Below, piece after piece: positions 39,001 to 50,181 of a stretch of DNA of 64,000 bases. Location of the stretch: the NCBI GenBank assembly GCA_025201345.1, contig JAIXMG010000006.1:806001-870000 (forward strand). The letters are read 5' to 3'. Every line of letters begins with the position of its first letter. Position 1 is the stretch's first letter. A model generated the notes under the pieces. The model saw only the letters and a program-made list of their open reading frames with translations. It did no database searches and was not told the DNA's origin. The DNA is from Thamnidium elegans. Lineage: Eukaryota; Mucoromycota; Mucoromycetes; Mucorales; Mucoraceae. The position numbers and the translations under genes are program-made.

Positions 39001-40163
39001 AATCGAAAAAGCAATTACGAAAAAGAAACTGAAAATTGGATCTAAAATTTCAATTTGTGGCGCCTCTGTTATTGGAGATAAAGAAGGTATTAATCCTTTA
39101 GAAAACACAGATAATAGTACCATGCTATCTATTACCGCAAACAGTAGTTTACCAGCTCGTTGGCATACAAAATTAGGTTACCACCCAAGAAAATTTATCA
39201 TTAGAAGTCTTCCTTCCATCTTTTACGACGGTGGTATTGTGACAGCAATTGATATCGTTGTATGTAGAAAGTTTCCTATCATGTATAATGAGGTTTTACC
39301 TAATGGTACTAGTGTTATACGAAATGCAAAAGAAGAAGAAGAGGCAAGACGTATTGCACTTGGATATGACGGTTATGGTGTTCGTCAACATACACCTGAT
39401 GCGCCAGTCGAGCGACGTGTATCAGCATACTTTAAAATTCGTATCTGTGATCACATAGCACCAGTAAATCAACAGTGGGCTACCCTTTTATTGTCTAATG
39501 CAAATGAGCTTAATCATATGGATATCGCGGAAGGCAATCGATACAAGATATTTTTTGTTGTACCTTACCATCCTAAAAACAAGAAATACCCAGGTTTGGA
39601 CATGAAAACTACACGTGTCACTCGTTGGGAACCTGCTCCTACCCTCAATTTACTAAACTCTTATACTGCTCGATCTTTGACAAAGTGTGATAGTATTCAT
39701 TATAAAGATCCTTCGTCAGATTTCGACTTGGTTGTACTTGTCCTTCGTAAGCTTTTTATTTTATTTTATTTTGCAAGTATATTGTATTTACTTTTTTTTT
39801 TTTTTCTGTGTAGAAACTGGGCCATCTACTTTGGAAGTCTTAAATGGTCGAAAATTATGGAAACAGACATTACTTGTTAGTGATGAAAGTCAAAGTATTT
39901 GTCAGGTTAACTTTAGATTACCCATGAGCCCTTTCCCAGATATCAAAGGCCACATTTTGGGTTTGTTAAATTTGCGATATGAAACGTATGATAGCAAATT
40001 TGATATCACTTGTTTAAAGGGAAATGATGAATCTGAATCTGTTTCCAAAGCTTCAGCTGCTACAGGGTATGTTCAAAAAGGCATGCTTAAACTTAAGCAA
40101 TGGGTTAATGATTATCCTGATAAAGTTCAACGTTTGCATGATCGTGTCAAAAAAATGCAATAA
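36028..40163 (+). CDS. BRCA2/Brh2-like recombination mediator
   Basis: Six exons: 36028-36172, 36225-38282, 38338-38416, 38472-38854, 38937-39746, 39814-40163; 1274 residues. The N-terminal ~700 residues carry BRC-like Rad51-binding repeats: GFTTARGFALPPPSKEAELK, GFQSARLIQS (weak), and two near-identical copies with TTASGKKLEEPSPEGIQRAT then ALFDSSQK. The C-terminal part is the BRCA2 DNA-binding region. It has a helical domain (YVFDGNWGPKEAYHSMIEAG), OB1 (SDGWYQVPACIDLRIEKAIT, KLKIGSKISICGASVIG) and then OB2/OB3 (ARRIALGYDGYG, ETGPSTLEVLNGRKLWKQTL). BRCA2 loads Rad51 on RPA-coated single-stranded DNA with the partner Dss1. Loss from yeasts but retention in Ustilago and mucoralean fungi fits the taxon. 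Confidence 0.92.
37261..37870 (+). repeat. In-frame ~230-bp duplication of a BRC unit in BRCA2
   Basis: Copy 1 (37261 to ~37495) and copy 2 (37636 to ~37870) are offset by exactly 375 bp (125 codons). The first ~170 bases are identical, including synonymous sites. Differences start near CAAGCAAAG versus CAAGTAAAG and rise toward the end. Each copy encodes one BRC motif plus ~50 residues. Confidence 0.95.
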
Positions 40164-40243
40164 AATTTTATACATAAACTACCCTAAATAAAGTCATCAT
40201 GTATATGTACAAAGTCGGATTTTAGTTTTTTGATAGTCATCTT

Positions 40244-40463
40244 ATGAAAACTCCTCGTTCTAACGATTTATCTTCAAAAAATGAAAAAAAAAAGGTCTAT
40301 GTTCCTAACGATAATTACAACAACTCAAGCCTTGTTATTTATTTAGCAAATGTTTTATCGTCAATGGTAAGTCTTATTATCTGTACTTACTAGTTTATTT
40401 CACTAACACGTCTTTAAATTCAAGCGTACCATTCAGATGAGTTTGAAAAAAAAAAGCAAGTAA
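40244..40463 (+). CDS. 53-residue spliced orphan protein
   Basis: Two exons: 40244-40366 and 40425-40463. The 58-bp intron has a consensus donor GTAAGT, a branch site CTAAC and an AAG acceptor, and phases agree. The protein starts MKTPRSNDLSSKNEKKKVYV, continues with an amphipathic stretch around SSLVIYLANVLSSM and ends in a basic tail with SLKKKSK. It lies 80 bp after BRCA2 on the same strand. I recognise no family; the good intron and ordered helix suggest a genuine small protein, possibly a subunit of a larger complex. It could also be chance. Confidence 0.45.
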
Positions 40464-42335
40464 CGCTTGAAATCTTATAGTATACTACATTTGTTTATTT
40501 ACACAGTAATGTAGCGATATTGATCATGTGCTTCTTTTATTTTTAGATAAATTACGCCCAATAAAAAAAAAAATTCTCCCTTTTTTTCTCTTAACTTCTC
40601 TTGCTTCAGGATCGTCTTTTATCATTCTGCTATAGTGAAGTACACAGGCTGTATGTAGAGCTCTTGCTCGTCCTATTTCAATAAGCTTCAATAGGCATGA
40701 CCGAGGTCCAACTGCCTTAAACTAGCACACATTTATACTTTATAGTTCTTCAGAGGTGTAAATGGATTCGGGAAACCAGAATGAACGCCGTTTTTGTGGT
40801 CACCATTGCGGCAGAATTTCCATTTCTTCAGCTAGGTCTGGACAGAAGTAGGGTTAACACACTTTACAATACTAAAGGAGTGATTCTCGAGACACTTCTT
40901 TATTTATTGGGTCTTATTTTTATCTCTTGCTAGGGGATTCTTTTTAGACTTGTGGTTGTACGTCAATTTTGTGGCAATTACTGCTTCATCGGGTGTTACT
41001 TGACTGGGTTCATTGTATGAGAGCAGGCGGTGGTGATGGTTCCCGTCGTGGTTCGTTATTACATCCCAACAAATGTGTATTTATATATATATGCCGTAGT
41101 AATTCATTTATACAGAGGCTATTTGCTGGTTTTCACATTACCCTTCAAGTTTCAAAAAAAAAAAAAAAAAAAAATTGGTAGTCTGCGATGTGTGTCTTGA
41201 TAATTAAAACCATGTTTAGCTTCTTTAGCCGTGTCTACTAAGATTTTACGTGTACGTTGGTCGGCGTAAATTCTACGGATGCTATCCTTTGGCAAGTGTA
41301 GTTCCACTTATAGTGCTCAACCTGATTCCTCTCTCCTGGAGAGCATGAAGGTTGTTTACTCATGGGGTTCGAAGTGATTATTCTGAAATATTGATATGAA
41401 GGGTCGTTCGTCATCATATTTTTTGGGTCCCAAAGTGCTTTTACCTTCTCGTGGTGGGTCCTGTGAGTAGTTTGGTTCTTTTTGAACCTTTCGAAACTAA
41501 ATTTAGCACGTAACAAAGAGGTAATATTTTTTTTTTTAAAAAAAAAAACGTTAGTGTTAGAATATATGTTAAAGTGCTCCATAAAAATATTGTTCTTGAA
41601 AATAAAATTTTACACGTTGATAAAAAATTACTTTACTGAATAACTTCCCTCTCATGAATACATTATATATATATATTGTATAAGTACGACAGTGGTTTTT
41701 GTTTATTATTATTTATATAAAATACAACTGACAAGTACAAAGTGTAATAACAGAAGATGATTAAAAGAAAGTAAAAATATCAAAAACAGATATGAAATAT
41801 AAAAACGCTTAAATTCTCAATGATATGGTTTGCTATCACTGGTGTGTCAGGTTGAGTCTATTAAAAAAAGGGTTAAGAAACATAATGCGATAAATTAATC
41901 ACAGGCAAATTTCAGGCTGTGTGCAAGAATATACATGTTTGTGGTCCGGTAGGTTCGAGCCGACCTGTCGTACCCACGGCGGATTTTGAATTTTCAGTTT
42001 TTGTTTTAAATAAAATCTGTAAGCACTGCATTTTTTCAAAATGCCGTGCGAAATGGTTGAGGGTACACGAGTGACTGGTGCTGATTAAGCTCCCACCTTA
42101 GTTGTTTGATTGGGGGGTAACATAACAAATATACAACTCTACTCTTAAAACAGTATAATTGAGAGATGATTGGCTGTTAATGACAAAGCTTTTTGATATC
42201 CCGTCTAAAGTAGTATTTGCTTTTATTTTTTCCCAAATATATAAAAACTAGCTTACTCTCCTTTTTTTTCCCTTTTTCTTTTTTTAAAAAACTTACTTTT
42301 TTTCTTCTTCATAACCCCCCTCTCGTATATTATTC
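40464..42335. other. Gene-poor interval upstream of catalase
   Basis: No supported gene. Short frames (40969-41178, and 41238-41582 on the minus strand) show no domain. A T11A11 palindrome lies near 41527. A B-box-like GGTTCGAGCC near 41950 has no matching tRNA cloverleaf. The last ~100 bp hold the catalase core promoter. Confidence 0.55.
42238..42247 (+). promoter_or_regulatory. Probable TATA box of catalase gene
   Basis: TATATAAAAA, about 90 bp before the catalase ATG and followed by a pyrimidine-rich leader. Position and consensus fit a TATA box of an inducible gene. Confidence 0.45.
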
Positions 42336-44264
42336 ATGTCTAAGAACGTTTTAACTACCTCAAACGGTAATCCTGTTGAAAACAACCAAACTTCTCAAAC
42401 TGCTGGCCAGTACGGACCTGTGTATGTTATGCTTTTTTACTTTGTGTTATTATGAATTATTTGCTCGCGTATACTAACTAGTGCATTGTTTTATATAGCC
42501 TTCTCCAAGACTTTCATTTAATTGATAAGCTTGGTAAGTTGAAAAAAAAATAAAAAAATCCTGCGATTACATTTGTCTTGTACTACAACGTACTGTTTTT
42601 GGTCAATGTAAGCTGACATTTTTATTCTATTTTAGCTCACTTTGACAGAGAACGTATCCCTGAACGTGTTGTCCACGCCAAGGGAGCAGGTGCTCACGGT
42701 ACCTTTGGTATGTAGATAAATAAAAATTAAAATTCGGTGTAATTCAAAACATATTTCTAACTATTGTTATGCACAGAGGTCACTCATGATATCACTCACC
42801 TTACCAAGGCCAAGTTCTTGAGCCATATCGGTAAGAAGACTCCTGTCTTCACTCGTTTCTCTACTGTTGGTGGTGAGAAGGGTAGTGCTGATACCGCTCG
42901 TGATCCTCGTGGTTTCGCTGTCAAGTTCTATACTGAAGAGGGTAAGTTTTGTAGGTCGTTATAATTAAGTTTGGTATTAATCGGCTCTTTATTTATATAG
43001 GTAACTGGGATATGGTCGGTAACAACACACCCGTTTTCTTCATCCGTGATCCTTCCAAGTTCCCTGGTAAGTTTTTGAATAATGTCCTTGAATTTGTATA
43101 TAAAACATTGGGACTTATAGAATAATTTCAATGATATAGATTTCATTCATACCCAAAAGAGAAACCCTCAAACCAACTGTGGTGATCCCGATGCTTTCTG
43201 GGATTTCCTTTCTCTTGTTCCCGAATCTATTCATCAAGTCTCTATCCTCTTCTCTAACCGTGGTACTCCTGATGGTTACCGTCACATTAACGGTTACTCT
43301 TCTCACACCTTAAAGTTGGTTGCTGAAGATGGTAGCTTCAAGTACGTCAAGTGGCACTTCAAGACTGATCAAGGTATTAAGAATTTCACTGCTGAAGAAG
43401 CTGGTCATCTTGCTAGTCAAGATCCTGATTACGCTACTCGTGATCTCTTTGGTTCTATTGAACGTGGTGAATATCCTTCTTGGTCTGTTTACGTTCAAGT
43501 CATGAATCCTGAAGATGCTCAAAAGTATCGTTTCAACCCCTTTGATGTTACTAAGATTTGGTCTCACAAGGTAATTATTTTTATTTTTTCGTTGGGGTTT
43601 CATTATGCGAAAAAAAAAAATTTGATATATATTCTCATCACATGCTAATATTTTTAATTTATAGGATTATCCTCTTCAACCTGTTGGTAAGATGACCCTT
43701 AACCGTAATCCCGAAAACTACTTTGCCGAAACCGAGCAAGCTGCTTTCTCACCTTCTCACACCGTACCTGGTGTTGATGTTTCTGCTGATCGTATGTTGC
43801 AAGGTCGTCTTTTCTCTTACCCCGATACCCATCGTCATCGTCTTGGAACCAACTATGCTCAAATTCCTATTAACCAACCTCATTCCCGTGTTGCCAACCA
43901 TCAACGTGATGGTGGTATGGCTGTTTTGGGTAACGGTGGATCTGCTCCCAACTACGAACCTAGTTCTTTCGGCGGGCCTTATCAAACTAGTGTTGCCGCT
44001 ACCACTTTCACTGCTGAAGAAATTCATGGTGCTACTGGTCGCCATACCTATCAATTAACCGATGATGATTTCGTTCAAGCTGGTGATTTGTATCGTCTTA
44101 TGCCTGCTGAGGAAAAGACTCATTTGGTTAACAATATTGCTGGCCACTTGAAGAATGCCAAGAAGCATATTCAAGAACGTCAACTTGCCCATTTCAAGCG
44201 TGCTGATCAAGAATATGGTCAACGTATTGAAGAGATCATTTTGACTCTTAGCTCCAAGGCTTAA
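42336..44264 (+). CDS. Catalase (haem, small-subunit type)
   Basis: Seven exons: 42336-42421, 42499-42533, 42636-42707, 42777-42941, 43001-43066, 43140-43570, 43665-44264; 484 residues. It converts hydrogen peroxide to water and oxygen. Active-site elements are present: [17 protein letters not shown] (distal His), [20 protein letters not shown] (distal Asn) and [14 protein letters not shown] (proximal Tyr haem ligand). [19 protein letters not shown] is intact across intron 4. Length fits small-subunit clade-3 catalases. The C-terminus is SSKA; this is not a canonical SKL-type peroxisomal signal, so a cytosolic or weakly peroxisomal location is possible. Codon use is strongly biased, indicating high expression. 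The gene is flanked by gene-poor intervals on both sides. Confidence 0.95.
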
Positions 44265-44460
44265 AAAAAAAGTTTGATATCCTATTTTACCCGCACACGT
44301 ACACAAACACACCTCATAAATCACTTTCATGAGTGGTTTCTATTTAAAAATGACTTTTTTTTAAAAAAAAAATAAAGGCATTTGTTTTAATGTATAATAA
44401 TACAAAAAATAAAATATTAATTAAAGTTAAAGTCTTTTGATTTATTTATTAATTAATTAA

Positions 44461-45440
44461 CATCTTCCTCGCTAGAACTGGGCGCAGGGATGATATCTGT
44501 CATACAATCTTGGTCTGTTCGATAAAATTGGACATTTGATTACTTGTCCTTGGCTTTCACCCATTTTAAGATTCTGTAAAAGGAGATCGATTATCCACTA
44601 CTCCGCCCCCTATGTGAATGGCTAGCATCTTGATTCACCCTTCCTTGTTCAACGGTTTATTTCACAGATTCGAGAGAATACCTTAGAAAGCAATTAAACT
44701 TATAAGATGCCTAGCTCTTAAAGGTTTTTTTGTTGAATTTCATCGAATCTTCCACAATGCAGATACCACAATCCTTCAAACGGATAACAGATAAGACGGT
44801 TCTGAATCCCATTATTTGCAAAATGGTACTTTGATATTAAGGATATCTTCCGCAATCAAGAAAGGGCAAGTGCTGATTATTTCATTTATATAACTTGGTA
44901 ACTTCAACCTGCCTTTAAAAAGCTTGAAAGATGTAGCTTTTTTTTTAGTGTATTCTCCAGTACTACCTTCCGCGATAAAATAATGTCATTCCAACCTGTT
45001 TTACGCAAGAACGTTCAAGAAAATGGCATACTTTTTTTTCCTGAGCGTGTAAATAGAACGTGTACCAATCTTTTCAACAATAGAAAAAGTGTGTATGATT
45101 GTGGTACATGCTTCTTGGGGTATATTTCTCAAGAATGATAAGCGCAAATCCGTTGAAATATCTAAAACTGAGTTCTTACAGGCGCTATTCATATAAATAA
45201 TGTATTAAAGCCTTTTTCTGCCAATATACTTTCTTGTTTCACTGGTTTAATAATTGAACTGTGATTTTGAAGATTATATCCTAAGCTACCTTTTATACCT
45301 TCGATTACAATAGAGCCCTTTGCACGTTCAAAAGTATTTAAATTATTGTGAAAACGTTTAAGAAGGTACATGTACCTTCGAGAGATACGATTCTAGCGGA
45401 AACCGTAACAACTAATAGGAAGAGACAAAGCATTATTACT
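44461..45440 (-). pseudogene. Possible decayed gene with signal-peptide-like first exon
   Basis: On the minus strand an ATG near 45432 opens MLCLFLLVVTVSARIVSLE, which looks like a secretion signal, behind a TATAAATA box. Coding-like segments then appear in shifting frames: ERAKGSIVIEGIKGSLGYN, SACKNSVLDISTDLRLSFLR, EACTTIIHTFSIVEKIGTRS, RKTGWNDIILSRKVVLENT and, near 44470-44520, a frame ending PAPSSSEEDVN. Simple GT-AG introns do not join them without stops or frame changes, so a pseudogene of an unknown secreted protein is the best reading. It could be a multi-exon gene I fail to splice, or chance. Confidence 0.3.
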
Positions 45441-46125
45441 TGATGTTATTAATAAAATATTTGATATTTATAAAAGAAAAAATACATAAATGGAACCCAA
45501 TTGTTTTTCGGTCTCCTATTTGTATCCTCTATTCTTCGAACTGCTCAGAAGATCTCTTTCGTATGATAGCAGGCCATGTCCAAAAATGGACCTACTGGTC
45601 AGATATTTTCTAGACCTACAAAGTCAATTTCCCAGTAAACCCTCTGCCTGGGCTGCTCCGACAAGCTTCTCAGATCTAGCAATACCAAATTCAAATGGCA
45701 TATTTGTCATAGTAATAACTGCCCTTTGGAAATACCACTGGCCCTGCGTCCTACATGTGAAATTTTGGTCTAGCGTTGTCGTTTATCAAACTTTCAAAAA
45801 AAAAAAAAAATTTAATAGGCAAAACGTTTTTGATCGAGTTACACAGGTTTTATATGTTGCAATTCTACAAAAAGGAATCGCAGTTATTAGCATGCACTTG
45901 TTTTATTATAATTAGTATTTGTACAAAAAGATACAGAGCTAGAAAAAAAAAAGGTAAAAAAAAAAGAAAGAAAGGTAGAAAAAAATATAAAGGAGGTTTT
46001 TTTTTTTAAAAAAAAAAAAGAAAAAAAGAAAAAAAAAGCTTCATAGGCTTTCTGTGTAGTTTGTTTTTTTAGGTATTTTTTTTTTGGTATTTTTTGTTTT
46101 TTTGGTAAGGAAAAAAAAAAAAAAA
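45441..46125. other. Low-complexity interval, possible retroelement scrap
   Basis: From 45490 to about 45790 there is less AT-rich DNA. Its minus strand reads EQPRQRVYWEIDFVGLENI before a stop, loosely like the start of an LTR-retrotransposon integrase core (W-x-x-DFVG). Poly-A/poly-T follows to 46125, including a T11A12 palindrome at 45997-46019. The integrase reading is weak. Confidence 0.3.
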
Positions 46126-48506
46126 TTAGTGTTTTACGGAAGAACCACTAACACTACCATGTCTAGGCTTCTATAATGAAAAAAATTAGAAAAAAGAAAA
46201 AACAGAGTATATATAATTAAAACTTACAGTGTGGTGAGGGACGGAATATTGAGCACCATCTACTTTCTTGGGAGGCTCAGCGTGTCTAAAATCCTTGATA
46301 TTCTTGTACTCGCCAAGTAACTGTTGCATACGTTCAGTAAAGACAAGCTTCTTCTTATCTTTACGATAAAAGTTATATGCCCAGAACTTCTCTAAGCCAT
46401 ACAAGTTACCGTTCTCGTAATCATTGATGGTTAATTGTTCAAAATCCTCAAAAATATCCTTACGGAACTTTCTTTCAAGACCGTAAGAATAGAATCTAAA
46501 GAGACATTCAAGACCGTAACGATAATTGTGGTTGGCGTCTTCTACAGCTAAACGTTTAAACTCGTTATACATGCGCTTGTTGGAATGATCACGCAAGAAG
46601 TGAGACCAGAAACGGAACAAGGTGTTCATCTCTTGAGATTGACCAACACCTAATTGTTTGCGTTCCCTTAATGCCTTGGCATGATACTTGTGATACTTGT
46701 GTTGAACAAATCCCTTGTCACGTAATAAATCGTGACTAGGGTGTTGGAAGCTACCGAATGAGTGAGCCATATCACCAACAGAAGAAGAAAGGAATCCTTC
46801 GGGCATAGGTGATTTACTGAGACTGGTGGATAAAAGATCGTTAGGGTTAGGATGGTAAGCTTGCTCACCCAATACCCAACCTACTTCACCTTGTACGTCC
46901 TTCTTGGCTGTAGGAGTAGATAAAGAACGTGAAAAAGAGTTGGGAAGTGATTCGGGACCCATGGGATAGAAACGAGGAGCCTTCTTTTGCTTGATAGGTT
47001 TAGCGTTAGATTCAGGCTTATTGTTAGAGAAACCAGATTCTTTCTTTGCGCTTAAACTTAATTGAGCGAAATGTTTAGGATCGATTGTTCCAACCTTGGA
47101 TTGAGTTGACTTGTTGACGGTTCCAAGACCGGATTCGTACTGATACAAACCTTCGTTAATCATATCTGAAATCTCGTCGTTCATCTTTGAGCGATCAAAG
47201 GATTGGTGAGAACGGTCTTTCTTATGTTGAGTGACAATCATAATACGAGCAATAGTTTCATCATCTAATTCATCGTCCTCTTCTTCTTCTTCATCAGAGA
47301 GGTAGTATTTCTTTACTGTGTTGGGACGACTTCCATCTACCCAGTCGTCATCAAAATCAAATAAATCATCATCTTCAGTGACAGCAGGTTTTGTGACAGG
47401 CATTTTGCTGGTAGCTAAAGAGGCTAAAGTAGGAATCACAGGAGCAGGTTTAAGATTTTGGGTGACCGCAGCAGCAACTACAGGAGCTTGTTTAAGAGGA
47501 GTAGAAATAGTAGCGACAGGGCCTGCAGGAACAGACTTGATGATTTGAACAGCAGCACCACCCTTGGCGGTAGCAACAGTACCCGCAGCAGGTAATACCC
47601 AGGTTTCCCAACCTTCTCTCTTACGTAATAAATCACCACAATCCTCCTTTACTTGTAACAATTTAGAAAGTGAAAGTGACGAACGAATCAAGTTCATATC
47701 GGTAGTCAAGCCCTTGACACGATTAAAGCCAGCAATTAAAGTGATTGGGACATAGCCCTCAGTATCCATCTGACTACGCAAGAACATATCCTTACACAAG
47801 TTATCAATACTGAAATAATATTCAATTTGTTGAAGAATGTATAATTGAAGTGTTTCGGCGTCAAGGTGGATACTAGGTCTGGTAGGGGCAAAACGACGGC
47901 TATTGTATCCTCCGCGACCACGTTTGTTGATATAACTACGTTGATGTTGTTGTTGGTGGTGGTGTTGTTGTTGTCCGTTGGATTCGATGGTAGGTGTAGG
48001 TGTTACCATGGTTTCTTCTTTGGTGGATAAGCTCTTAGGCTTTCGAGCAGTGGTGGTGGAGGTGTGCATACGGTGACCACCACGACCGTTGTTACGACCA
48101 GAGGATGAAGAGGTGGAGGGTGTAGGAGAGGAATGAATGATGGTAGGTGTATAAGGTTTCCACTGCCCTTTACCGATAACCTTTGCTATTGCTGAAGACT
48201 TTTCTTCGATAGTATCTTCAATTACAGCATCTTTTGGTGCAGGCCAAGATTCAACTACAATGAAAATTGGGTTACAATGAAAATTTTAATAAGATACAGC
48301 AAATAACGAAAAATTGATATACATGTATATATATATTACTTACTGTTTGTAGTGGAGGTAGTAGTAGTAGTCGTGATAGGTACAGTTTGCTTTTTTAATT
48401 GCCAAACATTGACATTAGGAATTGGAGCCGGGATCTTTTTAGGAACGGGGTCTTTAACGACTATTGGTTCCTGTACTTTGGTATCTGAAGTTGATAAGTT
48501 GACCAT
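46126..48506 (-). CDS. LARP1 family La-related protein with DM15 repeats
   Basis: Three exons: 48506-48344, 48254-46228, 46170-46126; 744 residues. A disordered N-terminus (VNVWQLKKQ, an R/G-rich patch, an H/Q run) leads to a La motif: [39 protein letters not shown] and FNRVKGL. An acidic linker follows ([22 protein letters not shown]). The C-terminal DM15 region has three repeats: [40 protein letters not shown] and [22 protein letters not shown]1 binds the cap and 5' TOP of ribosomal-protein mRNAs under TOR control; budding-yeast Slf1/Sro9 lack the DM15 part. The last exon replaces the read-through end with [14 protein letters not shown]. Confidence 0.92.
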
Positions 48507-48863
48507 TTATAAAAAAATGAAAAATAATGAAAAAGAGAAAAAAAAAAAGAAAGTAAAAGAAAGAGATAGAAGGAAAAATTTATATGGCGTTGTGTGGAGT
48601 GTGTTTATTAAAAAAAAATGTGTAAGGGTGGCTTGTATTGTGGAAAGTTAATACATACAAACGGTTTTTTTTTCGTTTTCGTTAAACAGATACACATAAT
48701 ACAACTCCTTAATAATAAAAAATGATAGTTTATAAACGACTCCTTGAATTATTTATTTTGGTATAAAATGAATCAATTTTAACTGGTTTTTTTTTTTTGC
48801 GTTTTCTTTTTTTTTTTTTTTTTTTTTGTTTGAAGCGAGAAAGTATACCTATATTTAAAAACG

Positions 48864-49793
48864 ATGGCGTGTTGTCAAAAGTCCGTGCCTTTCAATGAAT
48901 GTTTTTTTTTGAGAGCTTTTTTATTTATCTTATTCTGTTATTATTAATAGACAAAGTCAAATCTATCTTATACTTAGCAACTTGTTATTTTTTATATGTG
49001 GATGTGGATTATTAGCATTTGGAATGATGGCTACACAAGTTAAATTTAATAATGCCATACTGATACCTGTTAATATTCTCAAAAGTAAGCTCCATTTTAT
49101 ATATATATATTATTATTATTATTTTACTAATGTATTATGTACAAAAAAAAAGTGATTACGATATTAGGTTTGATATTAATATTTACTTCTCTTATTGGTA
49201 TCTTGGGCGGTTTCTACCGAGAAAAAAAGGCTATTCATATACTATATACTACACTTGTATTAGTAGCTTTTGTTTATCAAGTGTCTATTGCAGTAATTGT
49301 TTATGATCAAGCCGCACATACATCTACTTGGTTAAGTGACACATGGAATGATTCTAGTAGAGACTATAAATTATTTGCTCAAAAAAAGGTACTTTTTTTC
49401 CTCCTTTTTTTTTATTATAAACGTTTATTTAACATTATATAAAAAAAAAAGTTTCATTGCTGTGGTTTCTCTCATACATTAGATCATCCTGTAGCTACAG
49501 CAACTTGTATGCCAGATCATGTAATCAATTCAGCCCAACCTTGTTATGATTTACTATCTCGCTATATTAGAAATGATTTATCTCACATTTATATCGCTTT
49601 ATTTACTGGATTGGCTATTGAATTATTAGCTTTATGTAATGTTATTACTCACATGTGCTCAATGGATAATACTAGAAGAAAATGGGAAGTAGGTCCTGAA
49701 GAACAACACAAGTTTGTTCATCAAAATAATTATAATATTTCTGCTGATACTCTTGTATCTCCTTCAATACAATCCAAGTCGAGGCAATTCTAG
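48864..49793 (+). CDS. Tetraspanin
   Basis: Exons: first exon from the ATG at 48864 (donor uncertain), then 48951-49084, 49153-49388, 49452-49793. There are four hydrophobic helices: IYLILSNLLFFICGCGLLAF; MITILGLILIFTSLIGILGG; ILYTTLVLVAFVYQVSIAVI; and HIYIALFTGLAIELLALCNV. The large loop contains FHCCGF with the diagnostic CCG and two further Cys (ATCMPD, QPCYDLL) for the usual disulphides. The N-terminus probably includes a CC pair for palmitoylation if the start is MACCQK. Fungal tetraspanins organise plasma-membrane domains and are needed for appressorium or hyphal functions in some species. Two donors (after ATGGC or after CAAAA) keep the frame; neither is strong. Confidence 0.78.
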
Positions 49794-50181
49794 TTATAAT
49801 ATATAATATATAAAAAAATGTAGTTCTACTCACAAATACACATACGCACATACATATATATATAAAAAAAACTGGTTATTGTTGATTTTCCCTCCTATAT
49901 ATATCTCCTTTTTTTTTATGATTTACACTCCCTACATTAACATTTATATAAAACGATCTCTTTTGTTTTGTTTGTTTATACTATGCATTTTTTTTCTGTA
50001 TATTCTTGGTGACTATAGTAACGGTTGCACCTTTTTCGTTCTGGTTTTACTTTTTTTTTTATTACAAAGAAAGAAGAAAAAAACGTACCCCCTCTTCTTT
50101 CTGTCTCTCTCTTCTCTCCCCCCTTTTCTTTTTTTTCTTTCTTTCTTATATATACATATATTATAGGAGAATTATTATATT
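49794..50181. other. Convergent 3' flanks, tetraspanin/DPH7
   Basis: 388 bp between two convergent stop codons, rich in T and in C/T runs. Overlapping frames on both strands are low-complexity artefacts. Confidence 0.55.

Noticed and set aside
41940..41985. Possible tRNA because of GGTTCGAGCC (B-box-like)
   Set aside because: No acceptor, D or anticodon stem can be formed around it and the A box is missing.
48352..48651. 99-codon plus-strand frame upstream of LARP1
   Set aside because: Antisense to LARP1 exon 1 and its leader; repetitive V/K content.
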